DNA from: VRUE01 sp963703895
GTDB lineage: Bacteria > Actinomycetota > Thermoleophilia > Solirubrobacterales > 70-9
DNA: 64,000 bases
NCBI GenBank assembly: GCA_963703895.1
Contig: CAVPFX010000003.1
Coordinates: forward strand, 806,001-870,000
Reading direction: 5' to 3'
Below, in pieces: positions 51,021 to 59,805 of the stretch. Within the stretch, counting starts at the first letter, position 1. Each line of letters begins with the position of its first letter. Under the pieces are notes generated by a model that ran no database searches, had not been told where the DNA came from, and worked only from the letters and a program-made list of their open reading frames with translations. A program made the translations under genes and the position numbers.

Positions 51021-52538
51021 TTACGGTCCCTCTTCGCTGGTGCCGGGCCCGGCCCAACCCTTGGCCCGGTCGAGGGCACGGTGCCACTCGGCTAGGAGCG
51101 CCTGGCGCCGGTCCTCCCGCATCGTGGGCTCGTAGCGGGCCGCCTCACGCCACATCTCGCCCACCTGTTCCAGGCTCCAGCGGCCGGTCGCGATCCCGGC
51201 CAGGTAGGCGGCGCCGAGCGCAGTCGTCTCGGCAATCTTGGGGACGATCACCGGACAGCCGAGCACGTCGGCCTGGAACTGCATCAGCCAGCGATTGGCG
51301 ACCGCCCCGCCGTCGGCCTTGAGCGCCGCCAGCCGCTCACCGGCAGCCGCCTCCTGGGCGCGCACGGCGTCAACGGTCTGGAAGGCGGTCGCCTCCAGGG
51401 CGGCCCGCGCCAGGTGGGCGCGGCCGCTACCGCGAGTAAGGCCGACGATCGTGCCGCGCGCGTAGGGATCCCAGTGCGGCGAGCCGAGGCCGGTCAGGGC
51501 GGGCACGAAGTAGACACCGTCGTTGCCGTCGAGCGAGGCGGCGAGCGCCTCGCTCTCCTCCGCCCGCTCGATCACCCCGAGGCCGTCGCGCAGCCACTGC
51601 ACGGCGGCGCCGGTGACGAAGATCGACGCCTCCAACACATAGGAAACCCCCGCCGACGGGCCTGAAAGTCGTGATGTAGACGACTTTGAGTCCCGTCGAC
51701 CCAGGGAGGCGGCAATTGTCGTGAGGAGACCCTTGGGGGGTTCCGGAGGTTCCGGGCCGGTGTTGAGGAGGACGAAGCTGCCGGTGCCGTAGGTGCTCTT
51801 GGCGGTGCCGGGACGGTGGCACGCCTGGCCGAAGAGGGCGGCCTGTTGATCGCCAGCGATCCCAGCCACCGGCACCTCGCCGCCGAACTCGGTGGTGGTG
51901 CCGTAGACGTGCGCCGAGGGCAGCGCCTCGGGCAACCGAGACGGGTCGATGCCGAGCAGGTCGCAGAGCTCCTCGTCCCAGGCACGGCGGCGAATGTCGA
52001 AGAGCATCGTGCGCGAGGCATTGGTGTGGTCGGTCGCGTGGCGGCCGGTGAGCTTGAACAACAACCAGGAGTCGATCGTGCCGAAGACCGCTCGCTCCAT
52101 CCCCTCCCCGTTTTTCTGCAGCCACTCGATCTTGGTCGCCGAGAAGTAGGGGTCGATGACCAGGCCGGTTCGCTCGCGCACCAGTTGTTCGTGACCGGCC
52201 GCGCGCAGCTCCTCGCAGCGCTCAGCCGTGCGCCGGTCCTGCCAAACCAGCGCTCGGTGAACCGGCTCGCCGCTTGCGGGGTCCCAGGCGACGACCGTCT
52301 CGCGCTGGTTGGTGATCCCGATCGCGTCGAGCTCGGCGCCCTGGATCCCGGCGTCGACGATCGCCTCGACGGCGACGCGGCGACTGACCGCCCAGATTTC
52401 CGCCGCGTCGTGCTCGACCCAACCCGGCCGGGGAAAATGCTGCTCGAACTCCGAGTAGGCCCGGCCGGCGATCCGCCCCTCCGGGTCGAAGACGAGGCAG
52501 GTGGTCCCCGTCGTCCCCTGGTCGATCGCGAGGATCAG
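51021..52538 (-). CDS. glpK: Glycerol kinase
   Basis: 505-residue FGGY kinase making glycerol 3-phosphate. Signatures are LAIDQGTTGTTCLVF at the N-terminus, WQDRRTAERCEEL, TIDSWLLFKLTG and the C-terminal KADGGAVANRWLMQFQADVLG. No ATG, GTG or TTG is available near the N-terminus; the natural start is CTG 52538, overlapping the TetR stop as CTGA. A 15-codon palindromic unit (51654-51698) interrupts the region between LLTTIAASLG and AGVSYVLEASIF. Operon with the upstream TetR is likely. Confidence 0.93.
   Translation of the reverse strand: MILAIDQGTTGTTCLVFDPEGRIAGRAYSEFEQHFPRPGWVEHDAAEIWAVSRRVAVEAIVDAGIQGAELDAIGITNQRETVVAWDPASGEPVHRALVWQDRRTAERCEELRAAGHEQLVRERTGLVIDPYFSATKIEWLQKNGEGMERAVFGTIDSWLLFKLTGRHATDHTNASRTMLFDIRRRAWDEELCDLLGIDPSRLPEALPSAHVYGTTTEFGGEVPVAGIAGDQQAALFGQACHRPGTAKSTYGTGSFVLLNTGPEPPEPPKGLLTTIAASLGRRDSKSSTSRLSGPSAGVSYVLEASIFVTGAAVQWLRDGLGVIERAEESEALAASLDGNDGVYFVPALTGLGSPHWDPYARGTIVGLTRGSGRAHLARAALEATAFQTVDAVRAQEAAAGERLAALKADGGAVANRWLMQFQADVLGCPVIVPKIAETTALGAAYLAGIATGRWSLEQVGEMWREAARYEPTMREDRRQALLAEWHRALDRAKGWAGPGTSEEGP
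51654..51698. repeat. In-frame 45-base palindromic insertion inside glpK
   Basis: CGACGGG (51654-51660) and CCCGTCG (51692-51698) bracket further pairing of about ten bases with one mismatch. The unit is exactly 15 codons. Removing it restores a normal-looking glycerol kinase segment. Confidence 0.75.
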
Positions 52539-53104
52539 GGAGACACCCCGCGCACGACCGTGAGCAGGCTTGCGGCGACGCCCGACGCGTCTTCCCCGGT
52601 TGCGAGCCGGCGCAACCCCATCCCGTACATCAGCGCCACGATCGTGCGCGCGTGCTGGCCCGACTCCGGCACCTCGAGCATCTCCAGCGCCGCGGCGGCG
52701 ACCCCTTCGTAGGCCTCGAAGCAGCGCAGCGAGGCCTCGCGCAGGGCGGGATCGCGCGCCGCCTGCAAGTGCAGCTCGATCTCGGCCAACTGCTGGATCC
52801 GGTTGCTCGACTCCTCGACGACGCGCTCGACTTCGGCCGCCACCTGCTCGACGCTCGGCTCGCCGCGGCGCAGCTCCGCCGCGATCTCCTCCTGTCGCGC
52901 CACCTCTTCGCCGACGAAGAGCAGCAGGCTCTCGCGCAGCAGGTCGACCTGACTGGGGAAGTGGTAGGTGAGCGAACCGAGTGCCACCCCAGCCGCGCTG
53001 GCGACGCGGCGGTTGGTTACGGCGGGAACTCCCTCGCCGCCGATCAGCTCGACCGTGGCACGGAGGATCCGCTCGCGGGTATCGGAGGGCGCGACGGTGG
53101 CCAA
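52535..53104 (-). CDS. TetR family transcriptional regulator
   Basis: 189 residues from TTG 53104. The HTH is clear (RERILRATVELIGGEGVPAV, then NRRVASAAGVALGSLTYHFP). It lies between glycerol kinase (overlapping CTGA) and a divergent amidase, with a perfect palindrome in the shared promoter that is a good operator candidate. It may control one or both of these genes. The ligand is unknown. Confidence 0.9.
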   Translation of the reverse strand: MATVAPSDTRERILRATVELIGGEGVPAVTNRRVASAAGVALGSLTYHFPSQVDLLRESLLLFVGEEVARQEEIAAELRRGEPSVEQVAAEVERVVEESSNRIQQLAEIELHLQAARDPALREASLRCFEAYEGVAAAALEMLEVPESGQHARTIVALMYGMGLRRLATGEDASGVAASLLTVVRGVSP

Positions 53105-53133
53105 GAAGCGTCAGCCTACCCCTTTGGCCTATC

Positions 53134-53149
53134 GTTCGTTCGAACGAAC
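53134..53149. promoter_or_regulatory. Perfect palindromic operator between tetR and amidase
   Basis: GTTCGTTCGAACGAAC, a 16-bp perfect palindrome, between divergent starts at 53104 and 53180. Very likely the binding site of the adjacent TetR protein. Confidence 0.7.
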
Positions 53150-53179
53150 AACAGGCGGCGCGGCACAAGGAGAGGCGAC

Positions 53180-54583
53180 ATGGCACCGACGACGACAACT
53201 GCACCCACCGGTCTCCAGGAGCAAGCAGAGCTACTGCGGGCCGGTGAAACAACATCGCGAGAGCTGGTCGAAGCGGCGCTCGAGCGCGCCGCGGCCAGCC
53301 AGGAGACCCTCAACGCGTTCCGCGTCATCTGCGCCGAGGAGGCACTAGCCGCCGCCGATGAGGCGGACCGCCGGCTCGGCGACGAGGACAGCGCGCCGCT
53401 GCTCGGGATCCCTGTCGCGATCAAGGACGACGTCGACCTGACGGGCCACACCAGCCCCTTTGGCTGCGGCGGCGGCTCCCCGGCCGTGCGCGATGCGGAG
53501 GCGGTGCGGCGGCTGCGCGAGGCCGGCGCGATCCCGATCGGCAAGACCCACGCGCCCGAGGTCGGCCAGTGGCACTTCACCGAGACCCCCCTGCACGGCG
53601 CCACCCGCAACCCCTGGAACCTCGACCACACGCCGGGAGGCTCGAGCGGCGGCGCGGCCGCTGCCGTCGCCGCCGGCGTCGTCCCGGCCGCGATCGGCTC
53701 CGACGGCGCCGGCTCGATCCGCATCCCCGCCGCCTGGACCGGACTGGTCGGGCTGAAGCCCCAGCGCGGTCGCGTCTCGACCTGGCCCGACGCCGAGGCC
53801 TTCAACGGCCTCAGCTGTTACGGCCCGCTGACCCGCTCCGCCGCCGACGCCGCCCTCCTCCTCGACGCCGTCCACGGCAACGTGCCGGCCGACCTGCACA
53901 AGCCGCCGGCGCCGGCCGAAAGCTTCGCTGACGCCGCCGCGCGCGAGCCGGGCTCGCTGCGGGTAGCGGTCTCCTTCGCGATTCCCTTTGGCGTCACCAG
54001 CAAGGTCGATCCCGAGCACCGCGCCGCGATCGAAGACTTCGCCGACCAGCTCGCCGGGCTCGGGCACGAGATCGTCCGCCTCGACCCCGACTACGGCCTG
54101 GTCGGGCCGGCGATCGTCCCGCGCGGGATGGCGGGTGTGGCGGAATGGCTGCAGTCCCACGGCGAAGATCGCTCCGCGCTGGAGTCGCGCACCCGCACCC
54201 ACGCTCGCTTCGGCCAGGCGCTGAGCGGTCTACCCCTGCGCATCTCGCGCAGCGCCGAGCCGCGACTGCGGCGGCGGATCGGGCGAGTCTTCGAGCGCTG
54301 CGACGTCGTCCTCACCCCGACCACGGCGAAGCCGCCGCCGCGGATCGGCGCGCTAGCGGACAGGGGCTACTGGAAGACCAGCTCAACGGCGAGCGCCATC
54401 TGTCCCTTCGCCTTCGCCTGGAACGTGGTCGGCTGGCCCGGAATCAGCGTCCCCGCTGGCCTCACCTCAGCCGGCCTGCCGATCGGCGCCCAGCTGCTCG
54501 GCCGTGAAAACGACGAGGGGACGCTGCTCTCCCTCGCCGGCCAGGTTGAGCGTGCCGCCGGGGGCTGGTCACAGCCAGGCTAG
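53180..54583 (+). CDS. Amidase (amidase signature family)
   Basis: 467 residues with the Ser-cisSer-Lys triad: Lys in VAIKDDVDLTG, cis-Ser in TPGGSSGGAAAAVA, nucleophile Ser in GSDGAGSIRIPAAW. This is the GatA/AmiE-like fold, hydrolysing an amide, but the C-terminal half is not GatA-like and no gatB or gatC is nearby, so it is a catabolic amidase. ATG 53180 follows AAGGAGAGG. It is divergent from and probably controlled by the adjacent TetR. Confidence 0.92.
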   Translation: MAPTTTTAPTGLQEQAELLRAGETTSRELVEAALERAAASQETLNAFRVICAEEALAAADEADRRLGDEDSAPLLGIPVAIKDDVDLTGHTSPFGCGGGSPAVRDAEAVRRLREAGAIPIGKTHAPEVGQWHFTETPLHGATRNPWNLDHTPGGSSGGAAAAVAAGVVPAAIGSDGAGSIRIPAAWTGLVGLKPQRGRVSTWPDAEAFNGLSCYGPLTRSAADAALLLDAVHGNVPADLHKPPAPAESFADAAAREPGSLRVAVSFAIPFGVTSKVDPEHRAAIEDFADQLAGLGHEIVRLDPDYGLVGPAIVPRGMAGVAEWLQSHGEDRSALESRTRTHARFGQALSGLPLRISRSAEPRLRRRIGRVFERCDVVLTPTTAKPPPRIGALADRGYWKTSSTASAICPFAFAWNVVGWPGISVPAGLTSAGLPIGAQLLGRENDEGTLLSLAGQVERAAGGWSQPG

Positions 54584-54699
54584 GAACTCATCCCAGCAGG
54601 GGTTCCGCTTAACTTTTTTCGAAGTTTCGTGGGAGGGCTGGCGCCCGGGGCAACGCCCGAAAAAAGTGCAAGACGCTCCACCCCTGCCGGGATGAGTTC
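54584..54699. repeat. Inverted-repeat element with conserved core, family B copy 2
   Basis: Outer arms 54584-54603 and 54680-54699 pair with one mismatch. Inside them the core TCCGCTTAACTTTTTTCG (54604-54621) and a partner at 54658-54679 match the copy at 13075; the T-run and the opposing A-run are each one base longer here. It lies between convergent stops of the amidase and a GT2 gene. Confidence 0.85.
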
Positions 54700-55415
54700 T
54701 AAGCGCGGGCGCGGTAGACACGCACGAAATCGACAAGCTGCTTGCCGCGATGGAGAAAGCCGCTGAAGCTGCGGCCGGTGGCTCGGTGGGTGAGGTCGAG
54801 CTCATACTCGCCGACGCGGTGGCCAGCGCGCACCGCGTCCACCGTCATCCCGATCTCCATTCCGTAGCCATGGGCAAAAGGAAGTGCAGCACGCAGAGCC
54901 TCGCTGCGCATCGCCCGTTGGCCCGAGATCGGCGCTGCCGCCTCGAAGCCGCAGCGACGCCGGATTGCCCAGCGGGCGAAGCCCAGGGCCAGGCCGAAGC
55001 CACCGCCGACGCGCCTGCCGAAGGCCGCCACCGCGAGGTCGCACTCCCCCGCTTCGACCGCCTCGACTAGTGGCCTAAGCCGCCCCGCCGAGTCGCCGAG
55101 GTCGCCGTCGCAGAGCAGGACGGTCGCGGGCGACTCGCCGTCGCTCAGCGCCGCCTCGGCCGCTGCCGTGACGTTGGCGCCCTTGCCATGAGGGCGACCG
55201 CGGCTGACGACCTGGGCCCCGGCGCTCATCGCTACCTCTGCCGTGCCGTCCTCGGAAGCGTCATCGGCGACCCAGATCGCTGCCGCCGGAAAAGCACCGC
55301 GCAAGGCCGACACCGTGTCGGCGATCCGATCCGCCTCATTGCGGGCAGCGACGATCACGGCCAGCGAGGCGGCCGCGTCGGGATCGGACTCAGGCCTGGG
55401 TCGCTCCGCCGTCAC
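54699..55415 (-). CDS. Family 2 glycosyltransferase
   Basis: 238 residues. The GT-A nucleotide-sugar region is visible: AVIVAARNEADRIADTV, then VADDASEDGTAEVA and LLCDGDLGDSAGR with the metal-binding Asp. There is no C-terminal membrane domain, so it is a short, soluble member resembling dolichol-phosphate-mannose-type or undecaprenyl-type transferases. GTG 55415 gives VTAERPRPE; an ATG 39 bp upstream is possible. It diverges from the biotinyl-domain gene. Confidence 0.82.
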   Translation of the reverse strand: MTAERPRPESDPDAAASLAVIVAARNEADRIADTVSALRGAFPAAAIWVADDASEDGTAEVAMSAGAQVVSRGRPHGKGANVTAAAEAALSDGESPATVLLCDGDLGDSAGRLRPLVEAVEAGECDLAVAAFGRRVGGGFGLALGFARWAIRRRCGFEAAAPISGQRAMRSEALRAALPFAHGYGMEIGMTVDAVRAGHRVGEYELDLTHRATGRSFSGFLHRGKQLVDFVRVYRARA

Positions 55416-55436
55416 GCGGGGATATTCTCCCCCGCC

Positions 55437-55646
55437 ATGGAGATCGAGGCTCACATCACCGGCAACGTGTGGAAAATCGAGGTCGCAGTCGGGGACACAA
55501 TCGAGGACGGGGACACGGTCGTGATCCTCGAGTCGATGAAGATGGAGATCCCGGTCGAGGCCGAAGACGAGGGCACCGTCAAGGAGATCCGCTGCGAGGA
55601 GGGTCAGTCGGTCAGCGAAGGCGACGTCCTCGTAGTGCTCGAGTGA
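55437..55646 (+). CDS. Stand-alone biotin carboxyl carrier domain
   Basis: 69 residues, all of it one biotinyl/lipoyl fold, with the biotin attachment motif ESMKMEIPV (Lys about residue 36). It would carry carboxyl groups for a biotin-dependent acyl-CoA carboxylase; the carboxyltransferase at 32685 is a possible partner. Its GTGA overlap with an enoyl-CoA hydratase links it to acyl-CoA metabolism, and bioBFD lie 4 kb downstream. Confidence 0.9.
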   Translation: MEIEAHITGNVWKIEVAVGDTIEDGDTVVILESMKMEIPVEAEDEGTVKEIRCEEGQSVSEGDVLVVLE

Positions 55647-56449
55647 ACGAGCAGCTCGCCGGCGGCAAGCTGATCCTCGACTCGCCGGCCGAGGCGGTCG
55701 TTCGCCTCCGCATCTCTAACCCCGAGCGCCGCAACGCGCTCGACCACGAGATCCTCGACGCGATCGCCGAGACGTTGCCGCGCCTCGACCAGGGGATCGA
55801 GACGCGCTGCCTGCTGATCACCGGCGCCCCGCCGGTCTTCTCGGCCGGCTACGACATCGCCGCGATCCCCTCCGAGACATTCGAGCGCGACGCCGAGGCG
55901 CTCGTCGCCCATCCCTTCCACGCGGCGACCGAGGCCCTGGCCAATCATCCCTGGCCGACCGTGGCCGCGATCAACGGCCACTGCATCGGCGGCGGGCTCG
56001 AGCTCGCCGTCACCTGCGACCTGCGCATCGCCGCCGCCGGAGCCAAGCTCGGCATGCCCCCGGTCAAGCTCGGGCTCGTCTACAGCCACACCGGGCTGCG
56101 CAAGTTCCTCGACACGATCGGGCTGGCGCGCACCAAGGAGCTCTTCCTCACCGGACGCAATTTCGAGGCTGCCCGCGCCGCCGAGATCGGCCTCGTCCAC
56201 GAAGTCGTCGCCGATGCCGAGCTGGAGCAGGCCGCCGTCGCCTTAGCGGCCGAGATCGCCGCCAACGCGCCGCTCTCGATGCGCGGCAACAAGAGCGCAA
56301 TCGACCTGCTCGCCGCCTCGCCGATCCTCAGCGAGCAACAGGAGGCCGGTCTGATCGCGCTGCGCGAGTCCTGCTTCTCCTCGGAGGACTTCCGCGAGGG
56401 GATCGAGGCCTTCGCCGAGAAGCGCAAGCCCGAGTGGCGAGGACGATGA
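55643..56449 (+). CDS. Enoyl-CoA hydratase/isomerase
   Basis: 268-residue crotonase: oxyanion segments PPVFSAGYDIAAIP and INGHCIGGGLELAVT, then KLGMPPVKLGLVYSHTGL. The position usually holding the second catalytic Glu reads Val-Tyr-Ser, so isomerase or other crotonase chemistry is possible. GTG 55643 overlaps the biotinyl-domain stop, and its own stop overlaps the start of the glycosylase gene (ATGA), so three genes form one operon. Confidence 0.88.
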   Translation: MNEQLAGGKLILDSPAEAVVRLRISNPERRNALDHEILDAIAETLPRLDQGIETRCLLITGAPPVFSAGYDIAAIPSETFERDAEALVAHPFHAATEALANHPWPTVAAINGHCIGGGLELAVTCDLRIAAAGAKLGMPPVKLGLVYSHTGLRKFLDTIGLARTKELFLTGRNFEAARAAEIGLVHEVVADAELEQAAVALAAEIAANAPLSMRGNKSAIDLLAASPILSEQQEAGLIALRESCFSSEDFREGIEAFAEKRKPEWRGR

Positions 56450-57081
56450 GCGCCAAGGCGCGCAGGGAGCTCGCTGCCGCCGATCCGACGATGGCGGCGC
56501 TGATCGAGCGGCTCGGCAAGATCGACATCGCGACGCGGTTGAAACGACGCAGCGAGGAGCGCCCCAACGACGCCTACGGCGCCCTGCTGCGTGCAATCGT
56601 CGGCCAGCAGCTCTCGACCAAGGCGGCGCGGACGATCTATGGCCGCGTCATCGACCTCTTCGACGGCAGCACCCCCTCGCCAGAGCAACTGCTCGAAGCC
56701 GATGAGACCGACCTGCGCGGCGCCGGGCTCTCCGGCCGCAAGGTCGAGTACATCCGCGACCTCGCCTCGCACGTGATCGAGGGCGAGCTCGAGCTCGAGC
56801 GCCTCGACGATCTCGACGACGAGGCGGTGATCGAGGAGATCGTCGCCGTGCGCGGGCTCGGCGTCTGGACGGCGGAGATGTTTCTGATGTTCCACCTCGA
56901 ACGGCCCGACGTCCTTTCCGGCGGCGACCTCGGCATCCGCAAGGCAATCCAGATCGAGTACGGCCTGGAGGAGATGCCGGCGCCGACCAAGGTGTTGGAG
57001 ATCGGCGAGCCCTGGCGCCCCCACCGCAGCCTCGCCTCCCTCTATCTCTGGGAGTCGCTTGCAAACACGCCCGTAGATTGA
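56446..57081 (+). CDS. DNA-3-methyladenine glycosylase II (AlkA-like HhH-GPD)
   Basis: 211-residue base-excision repair enzyme. The core is AIVGQQLSTKAARTIYGR, then the helix-hairpin-helix VRGLGVWTAEMFLMF with the catalytic Asp in LSGGDLGIRKA. It lacks an N-terminal AlkA-type beta domain, as do many bacterial members. It removes alkylated purines from DNA. Its link to the preceding acyl-CoA gene is probably only operonic. Confidence 0.92.
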   Translation: MSAKARRELAAADPTMAALIERLGKIDIATRLKRRSEERPNDAYGALLRAIVGQQLSTKAARTIYGRVIDLFDGSTPSPEQLLEADETDLRGAGLSGRKVEYIRDLASHVIEGELELERLDDLDDEAVIEEIVAVRGLGVWTAEMFLMFHLERPDVLSGGDLGIRKAIQIEYGLEEMPAPTKVLEIGEPWRPHRSLASLYLWESLANTPVD

Positions 57082-57112
57082 GTCGTCACGGCTAGCCGCC
57101 GACAATAGGTCC

Positions 57113-58600
57113 ATGCGCACCCGTTTCCTGCTTGGTTTCGCCGTGGTCGCCGCAATCGCGGTCGGATCGATCGCGATCGCGCTGATCGTCCACGGACGCG
57201 AACGCGACAATTTCGAGACCGGACAGCGCAGCGAGGCAGTCCGCGCCGCGCACCAGGCGGAAGCGCTGGCCGCCCTCTCGGTCGGTCAGCTCTCCAGCGC
57301 CGCCGCCTTCTACCAAGCGGAGGGGCACTTCACCCAGCACGAGTTCAATGTGGTCGCCGACTCGCTGCTGCGTCCGGGGGCACTGACGGCGACCGCCTTC
57401 ATCGGCTCAGTCCCACGCGCCGAGCGCGCCCGCTTCGAACGCACCCATGGCTACCCGATCCTCGAACGGGGACCGCTCGGCAACCTGCGCCGGGCCCGCG
57501 ACCGGGCCCAGTACTTCCCGCTGATCCACGCCGCCGCCACCGGTCTGGCCGTGCAGTTGCCGGTCGGCTACGACGTCGGCTCCGACAACCTGCGCGGCTC
57601 CTACCTGCTGCGGGCGCGCGACCGCGGCAAGCCCGCGGCGACACCGGCAATGCGTCTGCCGGTCGGCGGCACCGGGATCAACGTCTTCCGGCCGGTCTAT
57701 CGCGACGGTGCTCCGACGCGGAGCGTGGCCGAGCGCCGGGCCGCGCTGCTCGGCTTTGCCGGCGGTGCCTTCCGCGTCCCCGACCTTGCCGTGGCGGCAA
57801 CCACCGCCCTGCCCGACCGAGTCGACGCCGCCTTCGTCGAGCGCGGCAAAACGGTGTCCGGACCGGAGCTGCCGGAGGACGAAACCGCGACCGCGCCGAT
57901 CCGCATCGCCGACCGCACCTGGCTGCTGGTGGTGCGCGACCCGAGCCGCCCCGGGGTCGATCTGTCGGTGATGATCGCCCTCGTCGGGCTTTCCCTGGCG
58001 GCCCTGCTGGCGGCCCTGGTCCTGGTCTGGAGCCGCCACGAACGGATGCAGGAACTGGCGCTGCAGGCCAGCCAGGACCCGCTAACCGGGCTGAAGAACC
58101 GGCGCCGCTTCGAGGAGGAACTGCGGGCCGAGCTGGCGCGTAGCCATCGCTACGGGGTCGCCGGGGCGCTCTTGATGCTTGACCTCGATCACTTCAAGCA
58201 GGTCAACGACACGCTCGGCCACCCGGCCGGCGACCGGGTCCTCGCCGAGATCGCCGCCGTGCTGCAGGGCCGCGCCCGCGAGACCGACGTGCTGGCCCGG
58301 ATCGGCGGCGACGAGTTCGCGATCGTGCTGCCGCGCTGCGAGCTCGACGAGGCCGAAGAGGTCGGCGGCGAGATCACCAAAGCAATTCGCGAGCGCATGA
58401 GCGCCGAGAAGGACGTGCCCCCGATCACGGCCAGCGTCGGCATCGCCGCCTTCGGCAGCGGCGACCGGCTCAGCTACGAAGCGGTCTTCAGCCGCGCCGA
58501 CGCGGCGCTGTACGCGGCGAAGGGGTCGGGTCGCGACCGGGTTCAGGTATTCGACTCCACTACGCCGGAGCCACAGCCGGGCGAAGTGAAAGTCACCGCC
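57113..58600 (+). CDS. Membrane diguanylate cyclase with CHASE-type sensor
   Basis: About 490 residues of clear domain. One N-terminal helix (FLLGFAVVAAIAVGSIAIALI) is followed by an extracytoplasmic CHASE-like region (residues 35-275), a second helix (LVGLSLAALLAALVLVW), then GGDEF: DPLTGLKNRRRFEEEL and the active-site loop RIGGDEFAIVLPRCEL. It makes cyclic di-GMP. The I-site RxxD is not obvious. The frame has no stop where the domain ends (about 58570) and stays open to 59713, through the whole antisense of a glycosidase gene; the end given here is the domain limit. Confidence 0.8.
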
Positions 58601-59729
58601 GCGGCGCCGCGCCAGCCGGCAGGTGCCGTGCCTGAGCCGCAGGACCCTGCCGGCGGAGACGACGAACCCAGCCCGCGTCGCGGGCTTGCTGCGCAGCCGC
58701 CGCAGCAAAGCGCGCCCGGCAATCGCGGCGGCCCGGTAGTCGGTGAAAAGCAAAAGGTCAGTGCCTGCCGCGGTCGCCGCCAACCCCGCCGCGGCGGGCC
58801 CACCGAAGTCGCGCACCGCCACCGACTCGAGCGCGTCGGTGATCGAGACGCCGTCGAAGCCGATGCGGCCGCGCAGCTCAGCGCTTGCGATCGCCCGGGC
58901 GAACGCCGCCGGCTTCGGCGAGAAGGCCGGGTAAATCGCCGTGCTCAGCATCACCAGCTTGCCCCCGGCAGCGACGAAGCGCCGATAGGGCCGCTCATCG
59001 ACGGCGCGCAACGTCTGCTTCGGCAGATCGACGCGCTGTACGGCGAAATCGGTGTTTTCGATCGCCGCGCCGAGGCCGGGAAAGTGCTTTGCCGTGGCGG
59101 CGACACCGCCGGCCTGCAGACCCTCGGCAAAGGACACGGCCGTCGCCTCCACTGCCGCCGCGGTCGAACCGAAGCCGCGGTCCGTTTCGGCGATCGTGCC
59201 GCCGGGCCGGGCGACGTCCAGGACCGGGGCCAGGTCGACGTTGATCCCGAGCTCGCGCAGGCTGGCCGCGGTCGCCCTCCCCTGCTCGCGACTGACCGCC
59301 GGGCCGGCAACACCCATCCGGGCGGCGGAGAGGGTCGGCGCGCCACCGACCCGCTTCACCAGGCCGCCCTCCTGGTCAACCATGACCAGCAGCGGGTCGC
59401 GCAGTCCGGGAGGCCGGCGGATGGCCTGGAGCTCGTCGATCAGGCGCCGAGCGACGTCCCGGCTGGGCAGGTTCGCCTCGAAGAGGACCACCCCGGCCAG
59501 CCCTCCTTCGCGGATCATTCGCCGCAGGGGCCCAGGCACAGTCGTACCCGGGAAGCCAGCGACGAGGCGCTCGCCGGCGAGCTGTCGAAGCGAGAGTTGC
59601 GATGCCGCGCTGGGCGGCGGCGCACCGCCGCGATCGCTGAGCACAGCGCCGAAGGCGAAGGCCGCAAGGGCCAGCCCGCAGCGTCGCCCCCACGGCCAGC
59701 CGCCTGCGCCTGATCGTCGCCGCCTTCAC
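58600..59729 (-). CDS. Glycoside hydrolase family 3 (NagZ-like), probably damaged at both ends
   Basis: The core is a GH3 beta-N-acetylglucosaminidase: VMVDQEGGLVKRVGG (substrate pocket), AATAKHFPGLG with the catalytic-loop His, and SITDALESVAV with the nucleophile Asp. It would recycle cell-wall sugars. The frame starts cleanly only at GTG 59644. A signal-peptide-like helix LALAAFAFGAV upstream joins a basic N-terminus (GTG 59729, VKAATIRRRRLAVGATLR) only after a one-base shift near 59685. At the other end no stop is found until 58082, inside the GGDEF gene; the boundary given is the expected family end. Confidence 0.7.
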
Positions 59730-59805
59730 GGCCGGCGATGTTAGGTGCGAGCCGTCCCCAAAGGCGCAATCGAGCGTCCGGACCGCCGCCTAGCCTTGCG
59801 CCCGA

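Noticed and set aside
51654..51698. Intrinsic terminator inside glpK
   Set aside because: The palindrome has no U-run, is an exact number of codons and is read through in frame; insertion is the better explanation.
58082..58599. C-terminal extension of the NagZ-like protein
   Set aside because: Antisense of the GGDEF domain; no family similarity.
58600..59713. C-terminal 370-residue extension of the diguanylate cyclase
   Set aside because: It is the antisense of the GH3 fold and shows the Arg/Ala-rich pattern of shadow frames.
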